Shown: positions 15,549 through 24,325, counted from the first letter of the stretch. The stretch is 47,682 bases of DNA from Pseudomonadota bacterium (GCA_021325365.1 JAJPHF010000070.1:1-47682), one strand, 5' to 3'. Numbers and translations are program-made. The notes: generated from the sequence alone by a model not told the origin.

Positions 15549-16640
15549 CTACTGGTACAGCCCGTCGATGAAGCCTTCCTGGTCGAGCGCGCGGATGAAG
15601 TGGTCGTCTACGATCGTGTTGAGCTGGAGGTCGCGGACGCGCGGCTCCCGCTCCGCCACGAAGTCCACGATCGACTGAAACTGGGCCAGCGTCGGGTACG
15701 GCGCCCGCGCCAGGTAGCGGTCGCCGAACACCGCGTAGCCGCTCTCCAGTGCCTCGTCGTCGTCAGTGCCCGTGTAGCCGGCGAGCACCTGCTTCGCGAA
15801 CGGCTTGTCGTGGTGGACACGGGCGATGGCCTGGACGTAGGCGCGCGTGAAGCGGCGGAGCACGTCCTCGTTCCCGTCGCGGTAGCTCCGCTGGACGGCC
15901 AGCCCGTCGTAGGGGAACTCCAGCCCCGTGGCCGCCAGGTCCAGCACCTCGTGGAACCCGAGCTTGCGCGCCGGCACGTCCACGGGGGCGCTGATCATGC
16001 CGGCCGCCACGTTGCCCGACTGCATCGTCGCCAGCGTCTCGGCGTTGCCGCCCGTCTGGATGAGGCCCACGTCGGTCTCGGGCGCCAGCCCCGCGCGGTT
16101 CAGCGCGTAGCGGGCGCCGAAGTCGGTGATCGTGCCCACCCGCGTGATGGCGATGGACTTGCCGCGCAGGTCGCTGATCTGCGTCAGCGCGGGGGGGCCG
16201 AACACGCTGACCGCCAGGCGGGGGATGTGCGTGGCCAGGTAGACGATGTCGGCGCCGGCCACGTCCGCGTCCACCACGGCCGGCCCGCCGATCTGCGCCA
16301 CGTCCAGCTCGCCCGCGACGATCACCTGCACCACCTTGGAGCTGCCGCCCGCGATGCGGTCCACGCTCACGTCGAGCCCCTGCTGCGCGAACAGGCCCGT
16401 CTGGTCGGCCACGAGGATCGGCAGCTCGGCGCCCGAGTCGGACGTGTAGGCCGCGCGCACGTGCGTGGCCGCCGACGCCGCCGTTGGTGCGGCGCTCGCG
16501 TTGGCGGGCGCGGCCGCGGCGGGAGCGCTGGCGGCGGCGGGGGCCGCGGCGGGCGCGGGTGCGGCCGGACGGCAGGCCGCGGCCAGCAACAGCGCGCCGG
16601 CGAGCGCTGCGGCCGAGCGCGCGCGCGATCCTTGAGGCAT
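15549..16640 (-). CDS. ABC transporter substrate-binding lipoprotein (NMT1/SsuA-like), group A
   Basis: A 363-residue lipoprotein (lipobox LLAAAC, then an almost pure Ala/Pro linker of about 35 residues). The fold has LVADQTGLFAQQGLDVSVDR, VIVAGELDVAQIGG and the ITRVGTITDFGARYALNRAG segment. The C-terminus DDHFIRALDQEGFIDGLYQ is shared with the proteins at 6272 and 22968. ATG 16640 follows GGAGGGG. It begins nine bases after the amidohydrolase stop, so both are one operon driven by the promoter at 17823-17851. The amidohydrolase probably acts on the ligand or its product, which is an inference from spacing alone. Confidence 0.88.
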   Translation of the reverse strand: MPQGSRARSAAALAGALLLAAACRPAAPAPAAAPAAASAPAAAAPANASAAPTAASAATHVRAAYTSDSGAELPILVADQTGLFAQQGLDVSVDRIAGGSSKVVQVIVAGELDVAQIGGPAVVDADVAGADIVYLATHIPRLAVSVFGPPALTQISDLRGKSIAITRVGTITDFGARYALNRAGLAPETDVGLIQTGGNAETLATMQSGNVAAGMISAPVDVPARKLGFHEVLDLAATGLEFPYDGLAVQRSYRDGNEDVLRRFTRAYVQAIARVHHDKPFAKQVLAGYTGTDDDEALESGYAVFGDRYLARAPYPTLAQFQSIVDFVAEREPRVRDLQLNTIVDDHFIRALDQEGFIDGLYQ

Positions 16641-16649
16641 GAACCCCTC

Positions 16650-17771
16650 CTACAGCGCGTAGAACCGGGCGGCGTTGTCGTGCAGCAGCTTGCGCTTCTG
16701 CTCGGCGGTCAGGTCCTCGCGCTCCTCGATCTCCGCGATGGCGTTGTCGCGCGCCTCGCTGTGCGGCATGTCGCCCGAGATCATCACCCGGTCGTCGCCC
16801 ACGAACCCGAGCACGTGCGGCAAGCTGGCCTCCTCGGCCTCGGTCGTAAAGTACACCTGGCAGGAGCGCAGGTACTCGCTCGCCCGCGCGGCGGGCAGCG
16901 GCCGGCCGTTCCCTGCCTCGGCCTCGAAATAGTGGTCCATCCGCTGCACGAGCCAGGGGATCCACTCGCAGCCCGCCTCCAGGAACCCCAGCTTCAAGCG
17001 GGGGTAGCGGTCGAGCACGCCGCCGCCCAGGAACGCGTAGAAGGCGCACAGCAGCGGCAGCGTAAACCCGAGCGCGTGCGAACCGTAGCTGGTGTTGAAC
17101 AGGCGCCGCACGTCGGGCACCGACCAGCCGCAGTGCAGGCAGAGCGGCAGCCCGGCCCGCTCCAGCGCTTGCCACACCACGTCGAAGCGGGCGTCGTCGA
17201 GTCCCACGTCGCCCACGGTGCAGTACGTCGTGCCCGCGCATACGGCCCCGTGCTCGCGCGCCCAGCGCACCTCGTCGGCCGCGCGGTCAGGGTCTTGTAG
17301 CGGCAGCAGCGCCGCCCACTTGAGTCGCTCCGGCGCCTGCCGCGCCCGCTCGGCCATGAAGGTGTTGTAGCTGCGGATGAGCGCGGCTTCGAGGCCGGGG
17401 TCCTCGGTGAGCGGCTCCAGAAACAAGGTCGGGAAATTGACCTGGACGTCGATCCCGGCGCGGTCCATGTCGGCCAGCCGCTCGGGCACGTCGAGCAGCG
17501 TCTGACTGCCGAGCGCCCAGGGCTCGCGCGTGGCGCGCGCCTGGGTCACCGGCGTGGCGTAGATGCTCACGCCGCGGCCGACCGGCTGCGGGAACGTCTT
17601 CCCGTCGATGTACCAGAAGGAGTTCATCCCCTGGAGGAACGGCTTGTTCTCGCCGGTGATGATGAAGGGCTTGCGCGCCTCGTACTCGGCGGGGAGATAC
17701 GCCCAGGTCTCGGCGGGCTCCATGACGTGCGAGTCGGCGTCGATCACCCGGCTGGCGGTCCGCGCTGGCAT
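16650..17771 (-). CDS. Amidohydrolase-2 family metal hydrolase/decarboxylase
   Basis: A 373-residue TIM-barrel enzyme of the amidohydrolase-2 family, which includes ACMSD and gamma-resorcylate decarboxylase. VIDADSHVMEPAETW is the strand-1 metal site in the DxxxH variant. HCGWSVPDV carries the strand-5/6 His, FLEAGCEWIPWLVQRMDHYF is typical, and VMISGDMPHSEA holds the strand-8 Asp that binds the catalytic metal. The ending NAARFYAL is normal. ATG 17771 has GAGG upstream; a GTG six codons earlier lacks one. First gene of the operon with the binding protein at 15549. It is similar in plan to the amidohydrolase at 46478. Decarboxylation of an aromatic acid is as likely as hydrolysis. Confidence 0.88.
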   Translation of the reverse strand: MPARTASRVIDADSHVMEPAETWAYLPAEYEARKPFIITGENKPFLQGMNSFWYIDGKTFPQPVGRGVSIYATPVTQARATREPWALGSQTLLDVPERLADMDRAGIDVQVNFPTLFLEPLTEDPGLEAALIRSYNTFMAERARQAPERLKWAALLPLQDPDRAADEVRWAREHGAVCAGTTYCTVGDVGLDDARFDVVWQALERAGLPLCLHCGWSVPDVRRLFNTSYGSHALGFTLPLLCAFYAFLGGGVLDRYPRLKLGFLEAGCEWIPWLVQRMDHYFEAEAGNGRPLPAARASEYLRSCQVYFTTEAEEASLPHVLGFVGDDRVMISGDMPHSEARDNAIAEIEEREDLTAEQKRKLLHDNAARFYAL

Positions 17772-17822
17772 GCTTCCGCACCTCGCCACGATCAGGCGTC
17801 CGCGGCGGCGCCTGTAGGCGCA

Positions 17823-17851
17823 AGTGTAGAGCCGCCCTCCGGACGCGTCAA
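17823..17851 (-). promoter_or_regulatory. Sigma-70-type promoter for the amidohydrolase/binding-protein operon
   Basis: On the minus strand TTGACG (17851-17846), a 17-base spacer and TACACT (17828-17823) lie 51 bases before ATG 17771. Its -35 is 18 bases from that of the divergent promoter at 17870. Confidence 0.65.
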
Positions 17852-17869
17852 GGCAGACGCTGCCCGCGA

Positions 17870-17898
17870 TTGACCGGCCGCGAAGGCCCGCCTATACT
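17870..17898 (+). promoter_or_regulatory. Sigma-70-type promoter for the binding protein at 17921
   Basis: TTGACC (17870-17875), a 17-base spacer and TATACT (17893-17898) lie 22 bases before ATG 17921. It is back-to-back with the promoter at 17823-17851, so a single regulator bound between the -35 boxes could control both directions. Confidence 0.68.
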
Positions 17899-17920
17899 CC
17901 GGCTGCGAGGAGCCGGGACG

Positions 17921-19057
17921 ATGACGAGCCTACCGCGACGCATCGGGGCCGTCCTGCTGACGGCAGGGCTGGCGCTCGCGCTGGCCTGTGCCCCGGGGAA
18001 CGCCCGCGCGCCGAGCGCCGCGCCGCCGGCCGCGCCCCAGGCGCCGGCTGCCGCGCCGGCCGCCGGCAGCCCGCCGGCGCCGGCGACCGCAGACCGCGTG
18101 CCGCTCGACGCCCCTATCCACCTGCAGACGCTCCGCAACCTGGCCGACGCGGCGCTGTTCATCGCCGCCGACCGGGGCTTCTTCGAGGAACAGGGCCTGA
18201 ACGTCGACTGGGAGACGGTGCGCAGCGCGGCCGACACCATCCCCGCGCTCTCCACTGGCGCGCTCGACGCGGCGGCGGGCGGCAGCAGCCCGGGGCTGTT
18301 CAACGCCGTGGAGCGCGGCATCGCCGTGAAGATCGTCACCGACAAGACGCGGCTCGCCCGCGGCGGCCAGGGCAGCAGCTTCCTCGCGCGGCAGGACCTC
18401 GTGGACTCCGGCGAGGTGAAGGGCCCCGCCGACTTCCGCGGCCGCACGGTGTCGGTCACCACGCTGCGTAGCTCCGCCGGCGCCTATCTCTACGCCGCGC
18501 TCCGCACGGCGGGGCTCACCCTGGACGACGTCGAGACCGTCGAGCTAAACCCCGCGGACACGCTGGCCGCGCTCGCCAACCGCAAGATCGACCTCGCCTT
18601 CACCTTCGAGCCGATGCAGACGCTGGCCCAGCAGCAAGGGCTCGGCAAGCCGGTCGTCTGGGTGGACGAGGTCTATCCGGAGGCGATCAGCAACTTCCTG
18701 ATGTACTCGGCGGCGTTTGGCGCCGAGCGGCCGGAAGCGGCGCGGCGCTTCATGATCGCGCACGTGAAGGCCATGCGCTACTTCTGGGACAACTACGTGA
18801 AGGGGCGGGACGTGGACGCCGTCCTGAACGTCATCGTCGATCAGAAGGCCGCGCCGTCGCTCGCCGTCGCCCGTCAGATGCGGCTCTCCCCCGGCGACCC
18901 CGACGGGCGCATCACCGCGGACGACTTCGCCATGGACCAGGAGATCTACGCGGCCCTCGGCTGGATCGACCACCCGGTCGACCTCCAGGGTGTCATCGAC
19001 CCGACCTTCGCCCAGCAGGCCGTCGCCGCCCTGGGCGGTCCCTACGACCGCAACTGA
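17921..19057 (+). CDS. ABC transporter substrate-binding lipoprotein (NMT1/SsuA-like)
   Basis: A 378-residue lipoprotein. Signal MTSLPRRIGAVLLTAGLALA and lipobox ALAC are followed by a 35-residue Ala/Pro linker. The fold shows FIAADRGFFEEQGLNVDWET, ALSTGALDAAAGGSSPG, the VSVTTLRSSAGAYLYAALR segment and DLAFTFEPMQTLAQQQG. It lacks the group A and group B C-terminal motifs and ends in a region (DPDGRITADDFAMDQEIYAA) typical of SsuA/TauA-type members. GAGGAG precedes ATG 17921. Divergent from the amidohydrolase operon with shared control region; it converges with the luciferase-like gene. The ligand is unknown. Confidence 0.87.
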   Translation: MTSLPRRIGAVLLTAGLALALACAPGNARAPSAAPPAAPQAPAAAPAAGSPPAPATADRVPLDAPIHLQTLRNLADAALFIAADRGFFEEQGLNVDWETVRSAADTIPALSTGALDAAAGGSSPGLFNAVERGIAVKIVTDKTRLARGGQGSSFLARQDLVDSGEVKGPADFRGRTVSVTTLRSSAGAYLYAALRTAGLTLDDVETVELNPADTLAALANRKIDLAFTFEPMQTLAQQQGLGKPVVWVDEVYPEAISNFLMYSAAFGAERPEAARRFMIAHVKAMRYFWDNYVKGRDVDAVLNVIVDQKAAPSLAVARQMRLSPGDPDGRITADDFAMDQEIYAALGWIDHPVDLQGVIDPTFAQQAVAALGGPYDRN

Positions 19058-19104
19058 CCGGCGCCGGTCGCTCCTCCAGGCCGATGCCGCGCGGCGCCGG
19101 ACCG

Positions 19105-20154
19105 CTACCGCCAGGCGGGCTCGTAGTCACGCAGCGCCGGCATGACCTCTTTCGCGAACAGCCGCATCGCCCGCTTTACGTCCTCGTGCGGGATGCCGCC
19201 GAAGTTGAACTGCGTGCCCATGATGTCGTATTCGTAGTTCGCCACGCCGCGATGGACCGCCGCGATCACCTCGTCTGGCGTGCCGTAGACGTTGCGGCCC
19301 TGCGCGCGCATCCCCGCCCAGTCATAGGCGCCGTCCCGGTTCTCCAGCGGCACCACGTTGCTCAGGCGGGTCCGCTGCTGCGACACCTGCTCGTACAACC
19401 CGATCGCGCGCTCGCCCACCGCGCGGGCGCGCTCGGCGTCCTCGTCCACCCACACCCGCAGGTGCGTCATGTTGTGCCGCGCGGCGAGGTCGTAGCCGCC
19501 GTCCGCCAGCGCCGCCCGCCAGGCGCGGACGGCCGGCTGCACCCGCTCGGGCGGGAACGGGTGCGCCACGGTCATGATGTTGTAGCCGCGCTGGCCGGCC
19601 CAGCGCAGCGTCTCTTCGGACGTGCCCGCCACCCAGACGGGCGGGTGCGGCCGCTGGATCGGCTTCGGGTAGAGCGCCACGTCCGGCAGGTCCCAGTAGG
19701 TGCCCCGGTGGCCGAAGCGCTCGCGCGTCCACGCCGCCAGGATCACGTCCGTCGCCTCCTCGAAGCGGCCCCGGCTCTCCGCCAGCGGGATGCCGTACAC
19801 GGTGTAGTCTTCCAGCGTGTTGCCCCGCCCGATGCCGAACTCCAGCCGGCCCCCCGAGGCCACGTCCACCATCGCGTAGTCCTCGGCCGTCTGGACCGGG
19901 TGGCGCAGCGGCAAGATGGAGATCGACGAGCCCAGCCGGATGCGCGACGTGCGTGCCGCGGCTGCCGCCATCATGACCGCTGGATTGGCGATCAGGCCGC
20001 CATACGGGATGAAGTGATGCTCGGTGAACCAGAAGCCGTCCCAGCCTAGCTCCTCGGCCAGCTGCACCTGCTCCAGGATCTGCTGGAAGTACACGTCCAG
20101 CGGCGGGTCGCGGTCGGGAAAGTACGTCGTCAGCTGCACGATGTGAAAGCGCAT
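19105..20154 (-). CDS. LLM-class flavin-dependent monooxygenase (bacterial luciferase-like)
   Basis: A 349-residue TIM-barrel flavoenzyme of the luciferase-like family, which uses FMNH2 and O2. Diagnostic segments are GWDGFWFTEHHFIPYGGLIA, RIRLGSSISILPLRHPVQTA, DVASGGRLEFGIGRGNTLED, RFEEATDVILAAWTRERFGH and RPHPPVWVAGTSEETLRWAG. GGAGGAG lies directly before ATG 20154. A flavin reductase would be needed in trans; none is in the window. The family oxidises alkanes, sulfonates, polyamino acids and heterocycles, and the sequence does not choose among these. Converges with the binding-protein gene at 17921 and is divergent from the serine hydrolase at 20398. Confidence 0.9.
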   Translation of the reverse strand: MRFHIVQLTTYFPDRDPPLDVYFQQILEQVQLAEELGWDGFWFTEHHFIPYGGLIANPAVMMAAAAARTSRIRLGSSISILPLRHPVQTAEDYAMVDVASGGRLEFGIGRGNTLEDYTVYGIPLAESRGRFEEATDVILAAWTRERFGHRGTYWDLPDVALYPKPIQRPHPPVWVAGTSEETLRWAGQRGYNIMTVAHPFPPERVQPAVRAWRAALADGGYDLAARHNMTHLRVWVDEDAERARAVGERAIGLYEQVSQQRTRLSNVVPLENRDGAYDWAGMRAQGRNVYGTPDEVIAAVHRGVANYEYDIMGTQFNFGGIPHEDVKRAMRLFAKEVMPALRDYEPAWR

Positions 20155-20316
20155 GGCTCCTCCGCTGGCCGCTCGGTCTGCTGGTGAGTTGCACTAGTAT
20201 GCCGTCCCGGCCGCGGCCCGGCCAGTGGCGCGCTCCCCCGAACGCCCGCGCCCGACGGCTGATAGCTACCCGACCCGGTACGTCCCCTACGCGTCCTGTC
20301 CGCCGGCGTCGCGCCC

Positions 20317-20346
20317 TTGACCGCCGGCCGGCTGGACGAGTACGGT
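20317..20346 (+). promoter_or_regulatory. Possible promoter for the serine hydrolase
   Basis: TTGACC (20317-20322), an 18-base spacer and TACGGT (20341-20346) lie 51 bases before ATG 20398. The -10 is weak. Confidence 0.42.
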
Positions 20347-20397
20347 GTGCGCGGTGCCGCGCCACGCGAGCACGACCGTTCGTCCGATGGAGGTGGG

Positions 20398-22011
20398 ATG
20401 CGGGAAGCACGCGCCACGCCGCGCCGGGTGTCCCGGCGCGGCGTGCTCAAGGCGACCGCCGCCGGCGCACTTGCCAGTCTGGTCACTACGAAGGCAGCCG
20501 CGGCGGCGAGGGGGCCGGCCCCGCTCCGCCCGCGCGCCGTGACAGCGGCGCCCGTGGGGCAGGGCGTGGACCCCGAGTTTCGCCGTCTCGACGAGATGAT
20601 TCGCGAGGCAATGGAGCGCTACGACGTGCCCGGCTTGGCCGTGGGCGTGCTCCACGAGGGGCGCGAGTACACGAACGGCTACGGCGTCGCCAACCTCAAC
20701 GCGCCGCTGCCCGTGGACGCCACGACGCTCTTCCAGACCGGGTCGGTCACCAAGACCTACACGGCCACGCTGATCATGCGCCTGGTGGACATGGGCAAGG
20801 TCGATCTCGACGCGCCGGTGCGCCGCTACCTGCCGGACTTGCGGCTGGCCGACGACGTGGTGGCCGAGCAGGTCACTGTCCGCCAGCTCCTCAACCACAC
20901 CGCGGGCTGGTTCGGCGACTACTACGGACCGCTGCCAACGGCCCTCGAGCCGGCCGTCTGGCCCTGGCGCGGCGACGACGCCCTGAGCCGCTACGTCGCC
21001 AACATGCAGTACCTGCCCCAGCTCGCGCCGCTGGGCGCCATGTTCGGCTACAACAACGCCGCCGTCGTGCTCGCCGGCCACCTCGCCGCGGTGGTGGCCG
21101 GCACGACCTACGAAGCCGCCCTCACCGAGCTGCTGCTGCGGCCGCTCGGCATGGACAGCGCCTACCTGTTCCCCGAGGAGACGATTCCCTATCCCGTCGC
21201 CGCGGGGCACGTCACCGGCGATGACGGCGGCGTGACGGTAAGCCCGCTCTGGGCACTGGGGCGCTGCGTGAATCCGACCGGCGGCCTCACCCTGCCGATC
21301 ACTGACCAATTGAAGTACGCTCGCTTCCACCTGGGTGATGGCCGCGCGGCCGACGGCACGCCCCTGCTCGCCCCCTCGCTGCTGACCGAGATGCGCACGG
21401 CCCGCTCCCCCGGCATGGCCGCCGCCATCACGGCGAACGCGGAGATCTACGGCGGCGGCGTCGGCTGGGCGCTGGAGCGCATCGCCGGCGTCCAGATCGT
21501 GACGCACAACGGCGGCACCGTCGGCCAGGCCGCGGTGCTCGCGCTCGTGCCCGAGCGGCAGTTCGCGATCGGCGTCTTCGCCAACGCGCGGCCCGCCGGC
21601 GAGCAGCTCCACTACGAGATCTCGACCTGGGCGCTCGCCGAGCTAGCGGGCTTGAGCCAGCCGCTCCCGCCCACCTACGACCTGCCGGCCGCACGGCTCG
21701 CCGAGTACGTTGGCCGCTACGGCGTGGACGTCGACGTGCCGGGCGGCGGCGGCGCGTCGGAGGTCGTGGAGGTCGCGCCGGATGGCGGCGGGCTCAAAGT
21801 CACGGTGTCCGAGAGCGTCGCGTCGGAGGCGGCGCCCGCCGACGAGCCGACGCCGAGCGGCCCCGCAGCGCGGCTGGCGTTTTTCCGCGACGACGCCGTC
21901 CTCGTCACGAGCAACGGCCACACGTCGCTCGGCGCTGACTTCGTCCGCGACGATAGCGGCCGGGTGCGCTGGTTCCGCTGGGGCGCGCGGATCGTGCCCC
22001 GCCTGGACTGA
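20398..22011 (+). CDS. Tat-exported serine hydrolase, class C beta-lactamase / esterase fold
   Basis: A 537-residue protein. The N-terminus RRVSRRGVLKATAAGALASL is a twin-arginine signal followed by an Ala-rich cleavage region. The penicillin-binding-protein-like fold shows the nucleophile motif SVTK at about residues 116-119, the YNN tyrosine motif near 217 and HNGG (in place of KTG) near 370. HxG-type third motifs are usual in class C-like esterases and D-aminopeptidases rather than true beta-lactamases. About 120 extra residues at the C-terminus form a second domain containing an insertion rich in Gly/Pro. GGAGGTGGG precedes ATG 20398. Likely a periplasmic esterase or peptidase; the substrate is unknown. 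Confidence 0.86.
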   Translation: MREARATPRRVSRRGVLKATAAGALASLVTTKAAAAARGPAPLRPRAVTAAPVGQGVDPEFRRLDEMIREAMERYDVPGLAVGVLHEGREYTNGYGVANLNAPLPVDATTLFQTGSVTKTYTATLIMRLVDMGKVDLDAPVRRYLPDLRLADDVVAEQVTVRQLLNHTAGWFGDYYGPLPTALEPAVWPWRGDDALSRYVANMQYLPQLAPLGAMFGYNNAAVVLAGHLAAVVAGTTYEAALTELLLRPLGMDSAYLFPEETIPYPVAAGHVTGDDGGVTVSPLWALGRCVNPTGGLTLPITDQLKYARFHLGDGRAADGTPLLAPSLLTEMRTARSPGMAAAITANAEIYGGGVGWALERIAGVQIVTHNGGTVGQAAVLALVPERQFAIGVFANARPAGEQLHYEISTWALAELAGLSQPLPPTYDLPAARLAEYVGRYGVDVDVPGGGGASEVVEVAPDGGGLKVTVSESVASEAAPADEPTPSGPAARLAFFRDDAVLVTSNGHTSLGADFVRDDSGRVRWFRWGARIVPRLD

Positions 22012-22241
22012 CCGCCGCCCCGCCGATCTCGCCCGGTCCTGTCGCCAGCGCCCCTCGCGAAGGGGGCACGGGCGAACCCGGAACGCGGCCGTGGCTGGCC
22101 CTGGGTCGCCTGCCCCGTGGGGCCACGCGCCACGCCTCGTTCGCGCCGCCGCCCCGTGGCCCCGCCCCAGTCCGCGGTGCCGCGCGGCACGCCGCTTGCG
22201 GCTGGCCGGTCGGAGCCACGCCGGCTCCGAGGAGGTATCAG

Positions 22242-22895
22242 GTGAGCGTGACCGTGTTGACGCGGGTGCGGGCGCGCCCGGGCGGCGAGGCGGCGCTGAT
22301 CGCGGCGGCCGTGCGCTCGTTTCAGGCGCCGGGCGCGAGCGGGACCGAGGCCCCGCCGCGGCTGTTCCAGGGTTACGACGATCCGGAGCGCTTCTACTGG
22401 GTGACACACTGGGCTAACCGCGAGCTGTACCTGGCGGGCGTGCCGGCGGGGGCGGCGGACGATTGGCTGAACGACGTGTGCGAGGACGACCTGGAGCGGA
22501 CGTTCTTCGCCCCGCTTGGCGCCGTCGACGCGACGCCGGCCGGCACGCTGGCCGGCGGGGCGCTGCTGACGCTCGGCGCCGCCGGCGAGGCGGCCCGGGC
22601 GTTCGGCGAGGGCCTGGCCGGGCAGCTGCGCGCCGAGCGGGGGCTGACCGCCCTCGCGCTATATCAAGGGCTGGACGATCCGAGCCAGTACCTCGCGCTG
22701 TGTGGCTGGGCGTCCGCGACCGAGCGGCAGCGCTTCTACGCGGCGACGCTGCCGCGCTACGAGGCGGCCGTGCGCGAGCGTGGCGGCCGCGTCGAGACGT
22801 TCGTGGAGCGCACGCTGGTCGAGGTGGACGGCTACCCGCGCGAGCCGGACGCCGCGCGTCCGCCGATCCGCGCCGGCCAGACCCCCGCCGACTGA
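22242..22895 (+). CDS. Dimeric alpha/beta-barrel (ABM-like) protein, two-repeat
   Basis: A 217-residue protein starting at GTG 22242 with GAGGAGG upstream. It begins VTVLTRVRARPGGEAALIAA, continues with PPRLFQGYDDPERFYWVTHW, then repeats the plan as LTLGAAGEAARAFGEGLAGQ and ALYQGLDDPSQYLALCGWAS. The two halves look like tandem antibiotic-biosynthesis-monooxygenase-type ferredoxin-like modules, a fold used by quinol monooxygenases, haem-degrading enzymes and chlorite dismutase relatives. No cofactor residues can be pinned down. It lies between the serine hydrolase and a binding protein, all on the plus strand. The family is inferred from pattern only. Confidence 0.6.
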   Translation: MSVTVLTRVRARPGGEAALIAAAVRSFQAPGASGTEAPPRLFQGYDDPERFYWVTHWANRELYLAGVPAGAADDWLNDVCEDDLERTFFAPLGAVDATPAGTLAGGALLTLGAAGEAARAFGEGLAGQLRAERGLTALALYQGLDDPSQYLALCGWASATERQRFYAATLPRYEAAVRERGGRVETFVERTLVEVDGYPREPDAARPPIRAGQTPAD

Positions 22896-22919
22896 GCGGC
22901 GAGCCGCCCCGCCCCCGCG

Positions 22920-22928
22920 TGCTAGACT
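22920..22928 (+). promoter_or_regulatory. Extended -10 promoter for the binding protein at 22968
   Basis: TGCTAGACT (TGN plus TAGACT) lies 39 bases before the ATG; no -35 box is seen. The same TAGACT occurs in the extended -10 at 34472. Confidence 0.42.
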
Positions 22929-22967
22929 GAGAGCTAGCAGCGGGCTGTGCGCCCGCGGGGAGGCATT

Positions 22968-24041
22968 ATGCGTCGCCTGTCGGTCCTGGGCTGCGTGCTG
23001 ATCGCCATGCTGGCCTGCGGCGCGCCGGCCGCGTCGCCGCCCCCGAGCAGCGCCCCGCCGGCCGCCGGCAGCGCCCCCGGCGCCCCAGCGGCCGCGGCCA
23101 CCGCGCCGCCCCGCGAGCGCGTCACGATCCTCTACCCGAACCAGGGCGGCAACCAGACTGCTACCTGGCTCGCCAAGGAGGCGGGCCTGTACGACAAGTA
23201 CGGGCTGGACGCCGACGTGGAGTTCATCGAGGGCAGCCCAACGGTCATGCAGGCGGTCACGGCGGGCAATGCCCAGTTCGCGGTCGTCGGCACGACCGCT
23301 TCGATCGCCGCGGCGTTTCGGGGGCTCGACGCCGTGCTCATCGCGACGGCCCAGCCCGGGCTCCTGTATACGCTGTGGAGCAGCAGCATCAGCCAGGTCG
23401 GCGACTTGCGCGGCAAGCGCGTCGCCACGGGGCGCATCAACACCGATCCCGACTTCGCGCTGCGGCTCCTGCTCGACAAGCTCGGCCTGGTCTACAACCA
23501 GGACGTAACGGCGGTCCACGTCGATGCCGGGGGCGAGAGCGGGCGCATCGCCGTCGCGCAGGCGGGCGGCGCGGACGCGGTCATGCTGACGACAGGCAAC
23601 AGCGGCCTGATGCGCCGGCTGGGCTTCGCGCCCCTGGTGGACCTGGTCTCGGAGCACATTCCCTACGAGGCCGCCACCGTCGCCACCACCCGCTCGTACG
23701 CCGCCAGCAAGCCGCACGCCGTACGCGCCTTCACGCGCGCCTTCACCGAGGCGATCGCCCTTGCGAAGCAGGACCGCGCCGCGGTGCTCGACCTCTACAA
23801 GACCTACGCCCGGCTCGAAGACGCCGAGGTCGCGGGCGAGTGGTACGACGAATACGTGCAGCGCGTGTTCCCCCGCGCGCCCTACGTGTCGGAGGCGGGG
23901 GTGCAGACGGTGCTCGACCTGCTGGCCGAAACCGAGCCGCAGGCCGCCGACGCCAAGCCCAGCCAGTTCATCGACAACAGCTACGTGCGCGAGTTAGACG
24001 ACTCCGGCTTCATCCGCCAGCTTTACCCTAATCAGCCGTAG
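22968..24041 (+). CDS. ABC transporter substrate-binding lipoprotein (NMT1/SsuA-like), group A
   Basis: A 357-residue lipoprotein: signal MRRLSVLGCVLIAMLACG with lipobox MLAC, then a Pro/Ala/Ser linker. The binding fold has WLAKEAGLYDKYGLDADVEF, MQAVTAGNAQFAVVGT, RVATGRINTDPDFALRLLL and the group A ending DNSYVRELDDSGFIRQLYP, shared with proteins at 6272 and 15549. GGGGAGG lies ahead of ATG 22968; an ATG seven codons earlier lacks one and would spoil the signal peptide. There is no transporter partner. The ligand is unknown. Confidence 0.88.
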   Translation: MRRLSVLGCVLIAMLACGAPAASPPPSSAPPAAGSAPGAPAAAATAPPRERVTILYPNQGGNQTATWLAKEAGLYDKYGLDADVEFIEGSPTVMQAVTAGNAQFAVVGTTASIAAAFRGLDAVLIATAQPGLLYTLWSSSISQVGDLRGKRVATGRINTDPDFALRLLLDKLGLVYNQDVTAVHVDAGGESGRIAVAQAGGADAVMLTTGNSGLMRRLGFAPLVDLVSEHIPYEAATVATTRSYAASKPHAVRAFTRAFTEAIALAKQDRAAVLDLYKTYARLEDAEVAGEWYDEYVQRVFPRAPYVSEAGVQTVLDLLAETEPQAADAKPSQFIDNSYVRELDDSGFIRQLYPNQP

Positions 24042-24058
24042 CCTGCCCCCCGCGCCTG

Positions 24059-24325
24059 CTAGTGGGGTTTCTCCGCGAAGGCCGCGCACGCCGCCGCGAT
24101 CGCCTGTTCGAGCCACGGGTGCTCGTGCGGGTCGAGGCGCACGCCCAGGTCGTTGGCCACCGTGATCTCCAGCGTGGCGTCGGCGTCCGCGCCCAGCCGC
24201 GCCCGCAGCGCCCGCGCCTCGTCCACCAGCGCCGAGCGCCCGGGATCGAGGTCCGCATCGAGCAAGTGGACGTACAGCTCCTCGGCGGCGCGGTCGGCGG
24301 GCCTAGCCACCAGACTGACTTGCAT
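24059..24325 (-). CDS. Small protein of unknown function (88 aa)
   Basis: I do not recognise this family. The protein starts MQVSLVARPADRAAEELYVH and contains LLDADLDPGRSALVDEARAL and ARLGADADATLEITVANDLG, ending AACAAFAEKPH. It is acidic, with an alpha/beta pattern and no signal peptide or membrane segment. GGGAGGG lies ahead of ATG 24325, which is why the much longer upstream extension of this frame is not accepted. It stands between a binding-protein gene and a group of small hydrophilic proteins. Confidence 0.6.
   Translation of the reverse strand: MQVSLVARPADRAAEELYVHLLDADLDPGRSALVDEARALRARLGADADATLEITVANDLGVRLDPHEHPWLEQAIAAACAAFAEKPH

Noticed and set aside
20195..20200. CATACT as a -10 for the luciferase-like gene at 19105
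   Set aside because: Suitable sequence, but the hexamer 17 bases upstream (TGGCCG) is not a -35 and no TGN extension is present.
22012..22241. Regulatory RNA between the serine hydrolase and the ABM-like gene
   Set aside because: Several GC hairpins can be drawn, including one next to the ribosome binding site, but any DNA this GC-rich gives such folds and no known motif is present.
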